A DNA stretch of 36,809 bases. It comes from Bordetella parapertussis (GTDB lineage Bacteria; Pseudomonadota; Gammaproteobacteria; Burkholderiales; Burkholderiaceae_D). The notes beneath the pieces are model-generated. The model saw only the letters and a program-made list of their open reading frames with translations, did not search any database and was not told the origin of the DNA. Of this stretch, positions 1 through 7,930 are shown piece by piece; the stretch's first letter is position 1, and every line of letters starts with the position of its first letter. A program made the translations under genes and the position numbers. The DNA is taken from positions 1 through 36,809 of the forward strand of contig CAMCXB010000020.1 in assembly GCA_945883145.1 (NCBI GenBank), read 5' to 3'.

Positions 1-73
1 TGACGGTTAGGACATCGATTTGGCGAAGAAGTGTGACGATTTGTTCTGGTTTAAGACGTTGACCTTTAGGCAT
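1..73 (-). CDS. IS3-family transposase OrfA, N-terminal fragment
   Basis: An ATG at 73 on the minus strand opens a frame that runs off the window. It is preceded by a good ribosome binding site (AGGAG, complement of 82-86). The 24 visible residues include LKPEQIVTLLRQIDVL, which matches the start of the helix-turn-helix OrfA (transposase_8 type) of IS3 elements, commonly TPEQIV..LRQ.EVL. OrfA binds the element's ends and is joined to the OrfB integrase by programmed frameshifting in this family. Only the start is visible, so group assignment and intactness are unknown. Confidence 0.7.
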   Translation of the reverse strand, partial: MPKGQRLKPEQIVTLLRQIDVLTV

Positions 74-128
74 ACGAAGTACTCCTTTCTAAGACAGATT
101 AACAAAATTTCTCTCTTATAAAGTGGCA
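1..128 (-). mobile_element. End of an IS3-type insertion sequence (partial)
   Basis: The left edge holds the 5' end of a transposase orfA reading leftward out of the window, followed by about 55 bases of the kind usually found between orfA and the terminal inverted repeat. IS3-family elements normally end in TG...CA. A possible tip is the CA at 127-128, read on the minus strand as TGCCACTTTATAAG. The other end is outside the window, so the inverted repeat and target duplication cannot be confirmed. The boundary is a guess to within about 20 bases; the transposase start is better supported. Confidence 0.5.
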
Positions 129-155
129 CTAAAAATCAAGTCAGATCAATATCTC

Positions 156-181
156 GTACGATTACGCTTCGCTAATCGTAC
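156..181. repeat. REP-like palindrome
   Basis: GTACGATTA (156-164) and TAATCGTAC (173-181) are perfect inverted arms around CGCTTCGC. The flank CCTACCGCACCTAC follows directly. Palindromes of this style (a short A/T-containing arm around GCGAAGCG, next to a GTAGGTGCGGTAGG-like tail) are widely dispersed in intergenic DNA of many bacteria. Here it lies just outside the IS end. Only one copy is visible in this window, so the dispersed-repeat label is inferred from similarity to known repeats. Confidence 0.5.
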
Positions 182-216
182 CTACCGCACCTACAACACC
201 TACTGACCCGTTATCA

Positions 217-237
217 GTCACAGAACTAAACTGTGAC
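217..237. promoter_or_regulatory. Inverted repeat, possible operator
   Basis: GTCACAG (217-223) and CTGTGAC (231-237) form perfect 7-base arms separated by 7 bases. The centres of the half sites are 14 bases apart, so it could bind a dimeric regulator or form a small hairpin. It lies about 85 bases upstream of the small secreted protein at 323. No regulator gene is adjacent, so no binding protein can be named. Confidence 0.3.
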
Positions 238-250
238 ATTAATTAATAAA

Positions 251-280
251 TTACAAATTCCACTTTCTGTTTTATATCAT
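251..280 (+). promoter_or_regulatory. Candidate sigma-70 promoter for the gene at 323
   Basis: TTACAA (251-256) resembles a -35 box. TATATC (273-278) or TATCAT (275-280) resembles a -10 box at 16-18 bases spacing. Transcription would start about 35-40 bases before the ATG at 323. AT-rich sequence gives many such matches, so this is weak. Confidence 0.25.
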
Positions 281-322
281 CTACAATCAACCTACCCCAC
301 TCCATTCAGTCAGGAGGCTGTG

Positions 323-577
323 ATGAAGATTTCTACTTTGGTTTGCAGTTGTGTTTTGCTCGTGCTGTCAAGCGCTAGCTGGGCTGAGTCTAGTGAAGTT
401 AAAAAGGCAGATAACCCACCACCCATCACGAAATCACCTAAAGCACCAGAGATGTCTGAGATTCCGACAATGAAGGAACAAGGCAAGCGTATGGCGGCGC
501 TGATGGAAAAAATCCATGAAATTACTGATCCTGCTGAGCGCAAGCGCATCATGGCTGAGGCGATGTGTCCGCAATAA
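323..577 (+). CDS. Small secreted protein of unknown function (84 aa)
   Basis: I do not recognise a named family. The start at 323 is chosen because AGGAGG lies 5 bases upstream and because the protein then opens with a typical signal peptide: Lys at position 2, a hydrophobic core (LVCSCVLLVLSSA) and a likely cleavage after SWA, near residue 22. A GTG at 233 in the same frame would bury that signal peptide and lacks a ribosome site. The mature part has a Pro/Lys-rich stretch (about residues 28-45) and then a charged helix (residues 50-80) containing RMAALMEKIHEITDPAERKR, ending in a single Cys three residues from the C-terminus. Short periplasmic proteins ending in a 'DPAER..LM.EHM'-like helix are common in betaproteobacteria. 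Nearness to the metal-efflux operon hints at, but does not show, a metal-related role. Confidence 0.6.
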   Translation: MKISTLVCSCVLLVLSSASWAESSEVKKADNPPPITKSPKAPEMSEIPTMKEQGKRMAALMEKIHEITDPAERKRIMAEAMCPQ

Positions 578-621
578 AGCCAACTGTGCCTGAATTAGTT
601 AAACTCTTTTAAAGAAATTGT

Positions 622-819
622 ATGACGACATTAACGGTTATGAAAGCTAAAGCAAATCTTGATCGTTTAATCGATCAGATTGCGGAATCACACAAGCCTG
701 TTGTTATCACTAGCAAGCATTCCAGCGCTGTCTTAATTTCTGAGGAAGACTGGATTGTCATTCAAGAAATGCTTCATTCGCCTAAGGTTAAAAACACGCA
801 AAATCCATCAGGGTTCTAG
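622..819 (+). CDS. Orphan Phd/YefM-type antitoxin (65 aa)
   Basis: The N-terminal 50 residues fit the Phd/YefM antitoxin fold: KAKANLDRLIDQIAESHKPV, then VITSKHSSAVLISEEDW, the usual DNA-binding half of these proteins. Such antitoxins repress their own operon and neutralise a partner toxin (YoeB/RelE or Doc type) through a C-terminal tail. This protein is shorter than the usual 80-90 residues: after the 'EDW..IQEML' helix it ends with an unrelated-looking tail (SPKVKNTQNPSGF). No toxin gene follows in the 160 bases before the efflux operon or on the other strand. It is therefore an orphan or decayed antitoxin. No strong ribosome site precedes the ATG. Confidence 0.7.
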   Translation: MTTLTVMKAKANLDRLIDQIAESHKPVVITSKHSSAVLISEEDWIVIQEMLHSPKVKNTQNPSGF

Positions 820-943
820 ACTTGAACCTCTTGTTTAATAGGCAGCTCCTCACAATATCCAATGGCATTGCTAATACAAAGTTTTCAATTTGATAAATTA
901 GCTTGAGTAAATTGCATTAAATCACGCAGCTTATGAGCTAGGC

Positions 944-962
944 CTGTCTATAATCTGTCTAT
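944..962 (+). promoter_or_regulatory. Direct repeat with -10-like box upstream of the efflux operon
   Basis: CTGTCTAT occurs twice (944-951 and 955-962), offset by 11 bases, about one helical turn. The first copy overlaps a perfect TATAAT (949-954). No good -35 box lies 16-18 bases upstream, so an activator may be needed if this is the promoter. The start codon of the efflux operon follows 20 bases later. A regulator binding the direct repeat is an inference only. Confidence 0.35.
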
Positions 963-982
963 CTTCTCCTTCCACAAAATAA

Positions 983-2110
983 ATGAACGCAAAAGATAGT
1001 TGCAAGCTCGTTGCAGGGCTGTTGATTTGTTTGTCTTACGCAGCATGGGCGCAAGCGCCTATACAAATTCGTATTAGTGCTGCGCAAATTGATAAAGCTG
1101 GTATTCGTTTTACTGAGGTGCAAAGCGCGCAATCAGCAACGGAAGGTTTGCGTTTAGCAGGTAGCGCGGTCACACCTCCGAATCGCATGGAAGTGGTGAG
1201 TACGCCCGCAGCAGGTGTGGTGCAGGCTTTGTTGGTGAATAGTCTAGAGAATGTAAAAGCAGGGCAAACGATTGCACGCATTCATAGTCCGGATCTGTTG
1301 CAATGGCAGCGTGACTATGTGCAGCAGTTCACACAACTCGAGATGATCACGAAAAAAGCAGAGCGTGATGAGAGTTTGCTGAATGATGGAATTATTTCTG
1401 CAGGTCGAGCACAAGAAACCCGCAATCTCTTGCAACAAGCGCGTGTAGCAGTTCAAGAGCGTGCACAAATGTTAAAGCTTGCAGGCTTATCTGATGCGGC
1501 TATAGCGCGATTAAACAGTCCTTCAGGTTTAACTCCTGTGATTGACATTAGATCGAGTACAGGTGGCAGTGTGTTGGAATGGATGGTAACGCCAGGTCAA
1601 CGGGTTGAAGCCGGTGCGCCACTGGCAAAAGTTGCGCGTGCTGGTGAGCTGTGGTTAGAGTTACAAGCAAGCCGCGCTCAAGGTGAACACATTGCGGTGG
1701 GTGATGTCGTTAAAACCAAAGCCTGTGCACAAAGTGGCAAGGTGATTGCAATCGCAACGCAACTCTCCACATCGAATCAATTAGTGATGGTGCGCGCTTC
1801 ACTGCCAGGTGCAGATAAATGTTTGAAACCTGGTCAGTATCTCGAAGCGACGATTAGTAGTAAAACGCCACCCGTTTCAGGTTGGTCTCTTCCTTCAACA
1901 GCGTTAGTTAGAAACGGTTCGAATGAATTTGTTTTTATACGTAATGCGGATGGTATACAAGCCGTGCCTGTCACTGTTGTGAGTCGCGCGATTGATCAAG
2001 TGATTGTGCAAGGTGCATTAACAGCAAAACAATCAATCGCTGTGCAAGGCTTAGCGAGCTTGAAAGGCTTATGGTTAGGTCTAGGCGTGACAGGTGCTGA
2101 AGCAAAGTAA
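983..2110 (+). CDS. RND efflux periplasmic adaptor (membrane fusion protein), CzcB/CusB-like
   Basis: This is the periplasmic adaptor that would link the inner-membrane pump encoded next to the outer-membrane channel. The 375-residue protein starts with a signal peptide (hydrophobic LVAGLLICLSYAAWAQA, cleavage near residue 24). A split lipoyl/biotinyl-like region follows, with half motifs near residues 72-105 (VVSTPAAGVVQALLV..LENVKAGQTIARI) and 190-215 (TGGSVLEWMVTPGQRVEAGAPL). These are separated by a coiled-coil hairpin (about 108-165). A beta-barrel domain and a C-terminal membrane-proximal domain come after. It has no His- or Met-rich N-terminal metal-binding extension. No clear ribosome binding site precedes the ATG. 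The stop overlaps the pump start by one base (TAATG). The metal substrate cannot be told from this protein. Confidence 0.85.
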   Translation: MNAKDSCKLVAGLLICLSYAAWAQAPIQIRISAAQIDKAGIRFTEVQSAQSATEGLRLAGSAVTPPNRMEVVSTPAAGVVQALLVNSLENVKAGQTIARIHSPDLLQWQRDYVQQFTQLEMITKKAERDESLLNDGIISAGRAQETRNLLQQARVAVQERAQMLKLAGLSDAAIARLNSPSGLTPVIDIRSSTGGSVLEWMVTPGQRVEAGAPLAKVARAGELWLELQASRAQGEHIAVGDVVKTKACAQSGKVIAIATQLSTSNQLVMVRASLPGADKCLKPGQYLEATISSKTPPVSGWSLPSTALVRNGSNEFVFIRNADGIQAVPVTVVSRAIDQVIVQGALTAKQSIAVQGLASLKGLWLGLGVTGAEAK

Positions 2111-5100
2111 TGCTACATCGACTGATTGCCCTCTCTCTTACGCAACGTCTGCTGGTTCTGCTAGCAGCATTGGCTATTGCTGTGGGTGGTTTTCTCACCT
2201 TTCAAATTTTACCGATTGATGCTTTTCCTGATGTTTCATCAACACAGGTAAAAATTATTATGAAAGCACCGGGCATGACGCCCGAAGAAGTCGAGACGCG
2301 CGTCACGGCTCCTATTGAACGGGAAATGCTAGGGATTCCAAATCAACGTGTAGTGCGCTCTTCATCGAAATATGCAATTACCGATATCACGCTTGATTTT
2401 GAAGAGGGCACGGATATTTATTGGGCGCGTCAACAAGTCAATGAACGTTTGTCAGGTGTACTGTCCAGCATGCCTAGCAGTGTTGTGGGTGGCCTTGCAC
2501 CGATTACCACACCACTCGGTGAAGTTTTTATGTTCACTATTGAAGGTGATATTTCTCTTACTGAGAAACGTACGCTACTCGACTGGACGATTCGTCCTGT
2601 ATTACGCAGCATTAAAGGTGTGGCGGATGTGAATGCATTAGGCGGCATGGTAAAAAGTTTTGAAGTGATCCCCGACATGGCGGCTCTCGCTGGACGTTCA
2701 ATATCACTCGCTGAATTACAACATGCGCTTGAAATGAATAATCGCAATGATGGTGCTGGACGCATCTCTGAAAATGAAGAAGCTCTGTTAGTTCGTACTG
2801 AAGGCAACATACGTACCTTAGATGATGTACGTGCTATTTCACTCGGCATACGAGGCGGTTTACCAGTGCGCGTGGGTGATGTGGCATTAGTAAAAATCGG
2901 TAGCCTCACACGTTATGGCAGTGTCACCAAGGATGGCAAGGACGAAGCAGTCCAAGGTTTAGTACTCAGCTTACGTGGAGCGAATGCACGTGAGTTAGTG
3001 GATCAAGTAAGTGAAAAAATTAAGGAAATCAATCTAGATCTACCAAAAGGCGTGGTCATTCAGCCCTTCTATAACCGCGGTGATTTAGTTGAAAGAGCAA
3101 TCGGTACAGTAACTAAAGCATTAGGTGAAGCGATTATTCTAGTGCTGATTTTGTTATTTCTCTTTCTCGGAAATTTACGTGCTGCTTTAGTAGTAGCAGT
3201 CATCTTACCTCTCTCAGCTTTAAGTACCTTCGCTCTCATGCAGTACTTTGGTTTGACTGCGAATCTCATGTCACTCGGGGGATTAGCAATCGCGATCGGA
3301 TTACTAGTGGATGCAGCTGTAGTGGTAGTTGAAAATATTGAAGCGCGCATTGCAGAACACAAGCACCTAGAATTATCTTTATCAAATTTAATCTTGCAAG
3401 CTGCTTCTGAAGTTGCTGCACCAGTAACAGCAGGCATTGCTATCATCGTTATCGTGTTCTTACCTTTACTCAGCCTACAAGGATTAGAAGGTAAGTTATT
3501 TACTCCCGTCGCACTGACCATCATCTTTGCGCTAGTTTCTTCTTTGATTTTATCCTTGACTGTTATTCCAGTTCTGTCTTCCTTTGTTTTGAAACAAGTT
3601 GTGCATGAACCTCCTTGGTTAGTACGCCATCTCGATAAAATTTATTCAACATTACTAGACTGGTCTTTACGAAATCAGCGTGCAGTCTTAACCAGCGCAG
3701 TCATTGCTTTGCTGCTCGCGGTTATCGCTTTTCCTTTTATAGGAAAATCTTTCATGCCTATATTGGATGAAGGCGATGTACTAATGCAGTTAGAAAAACT
3801 TCCCTCTATTAATCTCAAAAAATCGAATGAGATTGATATGGCTTTGCAACGCAGAATTTTGCAAGAAGTGCCCGAAGTACAAAGCGTTATTGCGCGCGTA
3901 GGCACAGATGAAATCGGCTTAGATCCTATGGGTTTAAATGAAACAGATACCTTCATGGTGTTAAAACCTCAGCGTGAATGGCGCCATCCTGATAAGGAAA
4001 AACTGATCGATCAGATACGAAAAATCGGTAATGACTTCCCAGGTTTGAATGTCAGCTTTACACAGCCAATAGAAATGCGCACTTCGGAAATGTTATCTGG
4101 TGTGCTTGGCGATGTCGCCGTCAAAATCTATGGTCCTGATCTACTAGTCTTAAATGATCTTGCGCAAAAAATGGTAACACTGCTTAAAAATATCCCTGGT
4201 AGTGAGGATGTGATTACTAATAAAAATTCTGGTATGCAGTACATGCAAGTGGAATTAGATCGACAAGCGATTGGACGGTTTGGATTAAGTGTAGAAGAAG
4301 TCCAAAATGATTTACGCGCTCTAATTGAAGGTCGCACAGTCGGCGTGGTAATAGAAGAAGGACGTCGCCTACCTTTACTAGTGCGAGGCAGTGCTGCGTT
4401 ACACATGTCACCAGCTTTATTTGAATCCTTACGACTACCGATTACAGATGGTCGCGCTCTACCTTTAGCGCAATTAGCGCGTTTAGTGCCTATGGATGGA
4501 CCTGTCAAAATCGAACGAGAAAATTCTTCCCGCATGGCGGTAATACGCACCAATGTGCGTGATCGTGATTTAGTGGGTTTTGTGGACGAAGCAAAAGCGA
4601 CTGCGATGAAACAACTCGGTTTACCAACTGGTTATCGTATTACGTGGGGTGGTCAATTTGAAAATCAACAACGTGCGACAAAACGTTTAGCTATTGTTGT
4701 TCCTATCGCTTTATTGCTGATTTTTGTTTTACTCTACATGGCCTTTAATTCGGTCAGGCAAGCCTTGCTGGTGCTATTAAATATTCCCTTTGCACTGATA
4801 GGCGGTGTTTTTGCTTTACTCATCACACAAGAATATTTATCTGTACCTGCTTCAGTTGGTTTCATTGCGCTCATGGGTATTGCTGTTTTAAATGGCTTAG
4901 TCATGGTCACGCATTTTAATTATTTAAAAGAGCAAGGTCTCTCCGCATTACAAGTCGTTACAGAAGGTGCAAAGCGTAGACTGCGCCCAGTGATGATGAC
5001 GGCGAGCATTGCTGCCTTTGGTTTATTACCCTTACTTTTACAAACAGGGCCCGGCTCAGAGATACAGCGTCCTCTTGCTATCGTCGTCATCGGTGGCTTA

Positions 5101-5175
5101 GTCAGCTCAACTTTATTAACTTTAGTGTTATTACCCAGTTTATTTCAGCGCTTTGGTATGGAGGCTGAAAAATGA
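2110..5175 (+). CDS. Heavy-metal efflux RND pump, CzcA/CusA family
   Basis: This inner-membrane proton/metal antiporter is the engine of the tripartite pump. Its 1021 residues show the RND pattern: one N-terminal membrane helix (about 12-32), a large periplasmic domain, a helix bundle (about 335-495), a second periplasmic domain and a C-terminal bundle (about 865-1015). Helix 4 carries D401 and E408 (GLLVDAAVVVVEN), the proton-relay pair. The extra Asp of Zn/Co/Cd pumps (CzcA 'DFG') is Ala here (A395, in AIAIG), as in Cu/Ag CusA. M661 in SEMLSGVLGD lies where CusA has one of its three metal-binding Met residues; the other two are not obvious. The substrate is therefore open. It overlaps the adaptor by 1 base and the outer-membrane gene by 4 (ATGA). 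Confidence 0.9.
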   Translation: MLHRLIALSLTQRLLVLLAALAIAVGGFLTFQILPIDAFPDVSSTQVKIIMKAPGMTPEEVETRVTAPIEREMLGIPNQRVVRSSSKYAITDITLDFEEGTDIYWARQQVNERLSGVLSSMPSSVVGGLAPITTPLGEVFMFTIEGDISLTEKRTLLDWTIRPVLRSIKGVADVNALGGMVKSFEVIPDMAALAGRSISLAELQHALEMNNRNDGAGRISENEEALLVRTEGNIRTLDDVRAISLGIRGGLPVRVGDVALVKIGSLTRYGSVTKDGKDEAVQGLVLSLRGANARELVDQVSEKIKEINLDLPKGVVIQPFYNRGDLVERAIGTVTKALGEAIILVLILLFLFLGNLRAALVVAVILPLSALSTFALMQYFGLTANLMSLGGLAIAIGLLVDAAVVVVENIEARIAEHKHLELSLSNLILQAASEVAAPVTAGIAIIVIVFLPLLSLQGLEGKLFTPVALTIIFALVSSLILSLTVIPVLSSFVLKQVVHEPPWLVRHLDKIYSTLLDWSLRNQRAVLTSAVIALLLAVIAFPFIGKSFMPILDEGDVLMQLEKLPSINLKKSNEIDMALQRRILQEVPEVQSVIARVGTDEIGLDPMGLNETDTFMVLKPQREWRHPDKEKLIDQIRKIGNDFPGLNVSFTQPIEMRTSEMLSGVLGDVAVKIYGPDLLVLNDLAQKMVTLLKNIPGSEDVITNKNSGMQYMQVELDRQAIGRFGLSVEEVQNDLRALIEGRTVGVVIEEGRRLPLLVRGSAALHMSPALFESLRLPITDGRALPLAQLARLVPMDGPVKIERENSSRMAVIRTNVRDRDLVGFVDEAKATAMKQLGLPTGYRITWGGQFENQQRATKRLAIVVPIALLLIFVLLYMAFNSVRQALLVLLNIPFALIGGVFALLITQEYLSVPASVGFIALMGIAVLNGLVMVTHFNYLKEQGLSALQVVTEGAKRRLRPVMMTASIAAFGLLPLLLQTGPGSEIQRPLAIVVIGGLVSSTLLTLVLLPSLFQRFGMEAEK

Positions 5176-6458
5176 AACTGATTTATCAATTCAGCTTACT
5201 CTGCTTTTTAACCATAGCGACAATGTCTGTACAATCGCAAACACAAGCACAAGCTGAAATCCAGCCTAATGTTTATCCGAGTTGGTTACCTCCTGCACCA
5301 CAAGTCAATAAAACACTAGAAAATTTGCCACAATTAAGAGCTAGTCGCGGTAATTTAACTGCTGAAAAAGCCAATGCTGAAAGATTACGCGTAGGGCCGT
5401 ATGAATGGGTTGTGCGTGCAACTGGACAGCAACGCCGAGAAAGCATAGGTAATAATTATTTTGAAAAAGAGATAGCGATAGAACGTGCTGTGCGCTATGC
5501 AAGCAAGGCTGATAAAGATGTAGCAATAGGAAAAAATAGTATTGAAGTTGCAGATGCTGCGTTAGCTGACAGTTGGCATGAGGCAGCGCGTAGCTTAATG
5601 GCTTTATGGTTTAACTGGTTACGTGAAGAACGTCAGACTCGTCGTTTACAAGAATATGCGCAGATACTGAATCGTGAATTAAGTATTGCTGTAAAACGTG
5701 TGAATGCAGGGGATGCACCACGTATGGAAATTATGTTGGCAGAAACCGAACTCGCTAAAGCACAAGCTGCACAACTTCAATCATACCGTCGCACTGAATT
5801 ATTAGCTGCAGAGCTTGAGAAAAGATTTCCTGGTATTGGTCTGAATGCCTCCACTTCTTTAGCTGAACCACCTCAACTACTGGGTAGCGTGACTGAGTGG
5901 CGTGAGAAAATTCTCACTGATAATCATGAATTAGAATTAGCTGAACGCACAGCGAAAAATGAAAAACTGATTGCTGACCGAATTCTATTAGAAAAAACAC
6001 CCGATCCCACAATCGGTGTGCGCATGATGCAAGAGCGTGGTGGCAGTGAAAAAAATTTAGGATTAACCTTGTCCATGCCTATTCCCGGTGAATATCGTCG
6101 TCGTCAAGCTGAGGTCGCTTTAGCGCGCGCAGATGTTGCACAAGAACGTGCACAAGAAACCAGAGCCAAAGTAGAAGCAATGGCTAGTCAAGTGAGTCTC
6201 ACAGCACTGTCTGCAAAAGCGTTCTGGCAAACAAGAGCAAATATTTCTACACAAACTGAAACTAACGCACAACTTTCTTCGCGTGCCTATGCTTTGGGTG
6301 AAGCCTCATTAGCAGAAACTTTATTAGCGCGTCGCAATGCGATTGAAGCACTGAATCTTGCAGAACAAGCGCAGCTAGATGCACTAGAAGCTTATTCAAG
6401 ACTACTGCTCGATACCCATGCTATCTGGAGTTTACATGAAGGCCATGAACATTATTAA
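5172..6458 (+). CDS. Outer-membrane factor of the metal efflux system, TolC/CzcC family
   Basis: This is the outer-membrane channel partner of the RND pump upstream. The 428-residue precursor has a signal peptide (Lys2, then FSLLCFLTIATMSVQS) and two repeats of long, Ala/Glu/Arg-rich amphipathic helices typical of TolC-type channels (roughly residues 55-215 and 245-415). In the second half, LGLTLSMPIPGEYRRRQAEVA matches the conserved beta-strand-to-helix turn of the family. There is no lipobox Cys near the signal cleavage, so unlike CusC it is probably not a lipoprotein. It is the third gene of the operon (adaptor-pump-channel) and starts inside the pump stop codon. It ends HEGHEHY, a small His cluster. 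A hairpin follows. Confidence 0.85.
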   Translation: MKLIYQFSLLCFLTIATMSVQSQTQAQAEIQPNVYPSWLPPAPQVNKTLENLPQLRASRGNLTAEKANAERLRVGPYEWVVRATGQQRRESIGNNYFEKEIAIERAVRYASKADKDVAIGKNSIEVADAALADSWHEAARSLMALWFNWLREERQTRRLQEYAQILNRELSIAVKRVNAGDAPRMEIMLAETELAKAQAAQLQSYRRTELLAAELEKRFPGIGLNASTSLAEPPQLLGSVTEWREKILTDNHELELAERTAKNEKLIADRILLEKTPDPTIGVRMMQERGGSEKNLGLTLSMPIPGEYRRRQAEVALARADVAQERAQETRAKVEAMASQVSLTALSAKAFWQTRANISTQTETNAQLSSRAYALGEASLAETLLARRNAIEALNLAEQAQLDALEAYSRLLLDTHAIWSLHEGHEHY

Positions 6459-6471
6459 TTCTACAACCTTC

Positions 6472-6494
6472 ACTGAGCATAACCATGCCTCAGT
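6472..6494 (+). terminator. Hairpin ending the metal efflux operon
   Basis: ACTGAGCAT (6472-6480) pairs with ATGCCTCAGT (6485-6494) with one bulged C and an AACC loop. A T-rich stretch (6504-6516) follows, but about 10 bases after the stem, so it is a weaker intrinsic terminator than the best ones in this window. It lies 14 bases after the channel gene stop. Confidence 0.45.
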
Positions 6495-6535
6495 TATACT
6501 CACTTTTTATTTTTATCTGACTCTAACGGTAAGCC

Positions 6536-7807
6536 ATGAATAGCGTGCCTTTGTGGGTGCAACTCGCAGCACTGGTTGTACTGATCTTAACTTCTGCATT
6601 TTTTTCTATTTCAGAAACCGCACTGATGGCGTTAAATCGTCATCGTGTCAAACATATGGCGCGCCGCGGCTCTCGCGCTGCCATCATTACACTTTGGCTG
6701 CTTGATCACACTGATCGTGTTCTATCGTTGATCTTGATTGCAAACACATTATTGAATGCAATGACAACAGCATTGGTGACTGCACTTGCTATCACCGCTT
6801 TTGGAAATGAAGAATCCGTCATCACGATTGCAACTGGTGTAGTTGCGTTCTTACTCATCGTTTTTGCTGAAATCACACCGAAGGTAGTAGGTGCCACTTA
6901 CCCAGAACGCATCGCCCTACCTGCCGCTTATGTCATTAAGCCTTTAATGGCATTGTCTACGCCAGTCGTTTGGTTTGTGAATTTGTTTGTACGTGCCTTA
7001 TTAAAACTCATGGGTATTAAAACAGGCAGTGACGCACGCGATCAACGTATCTCTCCGGAAGAATTACGCTCTATGGTGCTAGAGGGCGGCAATTTCATCC
7101 CCAATAAACATAAAAGTATTTTATTGAATTTATTTGATTTAGAAACTGTGACGGTGGAAGATGTCATGACACCGCGTGCGCAAATCGAAACTTTGAATCT
7201 TTCGTTACCTATAGAAGAAATCAAGCACCAACTAGCGACTTGTTATCACAATAAATTATTAGCGCACGAAGGTGAGATTAATCAAATCACTGGTATTTTG
7301 CATGTGCGCAAAGTGATGATGCTGCTCACTCAAGATAGTGAAATCACGGCGGAAGATTTTCGTGAACTACTCACGACACCATATTTTATTCCCTCTGATA
7401 CAGATTTATTCACACAGCTACAATATTTCCAAGAGAATCAAGAACGCTTAGCTATCATTGTGGATGAATATGGTGAAGTGCAAGGTCTCGTTACCTTGGA
7501 TGACATTATTGAAGAAATGGTCGGTGAATTCACCACCTCCACACCAGGAGCCACGCGTGCTGATCAATTTGATTGGGATGAATCAGATACTTGCTTATTA
7601 GAAGGTGGCATCTCTCTACGCGATGTCAACAAACGCCTCCATTTACATCTACCCATTGATGGTCCAAAAACATTAAATGGTCTGTTGCTAGAAATATTGC
7701 AAGATATTCCAGAAGCGAGTGTCAGCTTAAAAATCAATGATTGTGTTATTGAAATCGTGCAAGTACAAAACCAAGCTATAAAAATGGTGAAGCTGTATCG
7801 TCAATAA
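6536..7807 (+). CDS. CNNM/CorC-type membrane protein with DUF21, CBS pair and CorC_HlyC domains
   Basis: The 423-residue protein has the three-part layout of the HlyC/CorC (CNNM, YfjD/CorB-like) family. An N-terminal DUF21 membrane domain with about four helices (about 8-28, 60-80, 90-115, 130-155) includes FFSISETALMALNRHRV. A tandem CBS nucleotide-binding module follows (about 205-335; EDVMTPR and IVDEYGEVQGLVTLDDIIEE). A C-terminal CorC_HlyC domain (about 350-420) ends the protein. Family members are linked to Mg2+ or Co2+ transport and homeostasis; older 'hemolysin' labels are misleading. It stands between the metal operon and pilB but is separated from both by 75-125 bases, so it is probably independently transcribed. 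The exact ion is not shown by the sequence. Confidence 0.85.
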   Translation: MNSVPLWVQLAALVVLILTSAFFSISETALMALNRHRVKHMARRGSRAAIITLWLLDHTDRVLSLILIANTLLNAMTTALVTALAITAFGNEESVITIATGVVAFLLIVFAEITPKVVGATYPERIALPAAYVIKPLMALSTPVVWFVNLFVRALLKLMGIKTGSDARDQRISPEELRSMVLEGGNFIPNKHKSILLNLFDLETVTVEDVMTPRAQIETLNLSLPIEEIKHQLATCYHNKLLAHEGEINQITGILHVRKVMMLLTQDSEITAEDFRELLTTPYFIPSDTDLFTQLQYFQENQERLAIIVDEYGEVQGLVTLDDIIEEMVGEFTTSTPGATRADQFDWDESDTCLLEGGISLRDVNKRLHLHLPIDGPKTLNGLLLEILQDIPEASVSLKINDCVIEIVQVQNQAIKMVKLYRQ

Positions 7808-7930
7808 AAAGCTTGATTGTTGCAAGCTCACATCAAGCCTCTTCAAGACCACTCTCACTTACCTTGTACGCACATGCTAGAGCGTGCGCATATTGAGTAA
7901 CTTGCGTAATTGCCAGTATGGTAGGCAACT

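Noticed and set aside
233..322. Longer start (GTG at 233) for the small secreted protein
   Set aside because: It would put 30 residues in front of a clear signal peptide and has no ribosome site, while AGGAGG precedes the ATG at 323.
3069..3524. 151-codon minus-strand frame inside the RND pump gene
   Set aside because: Shadow of the membrane-helix region of the pump; no independent motifs.
7869..7888. Inverted repeat (CGCAC ... GTGCG) upstream of pilB considered as terminator or operator
   Set aside because: Short, bulged and without a U tract or matching second site; too weak to call.
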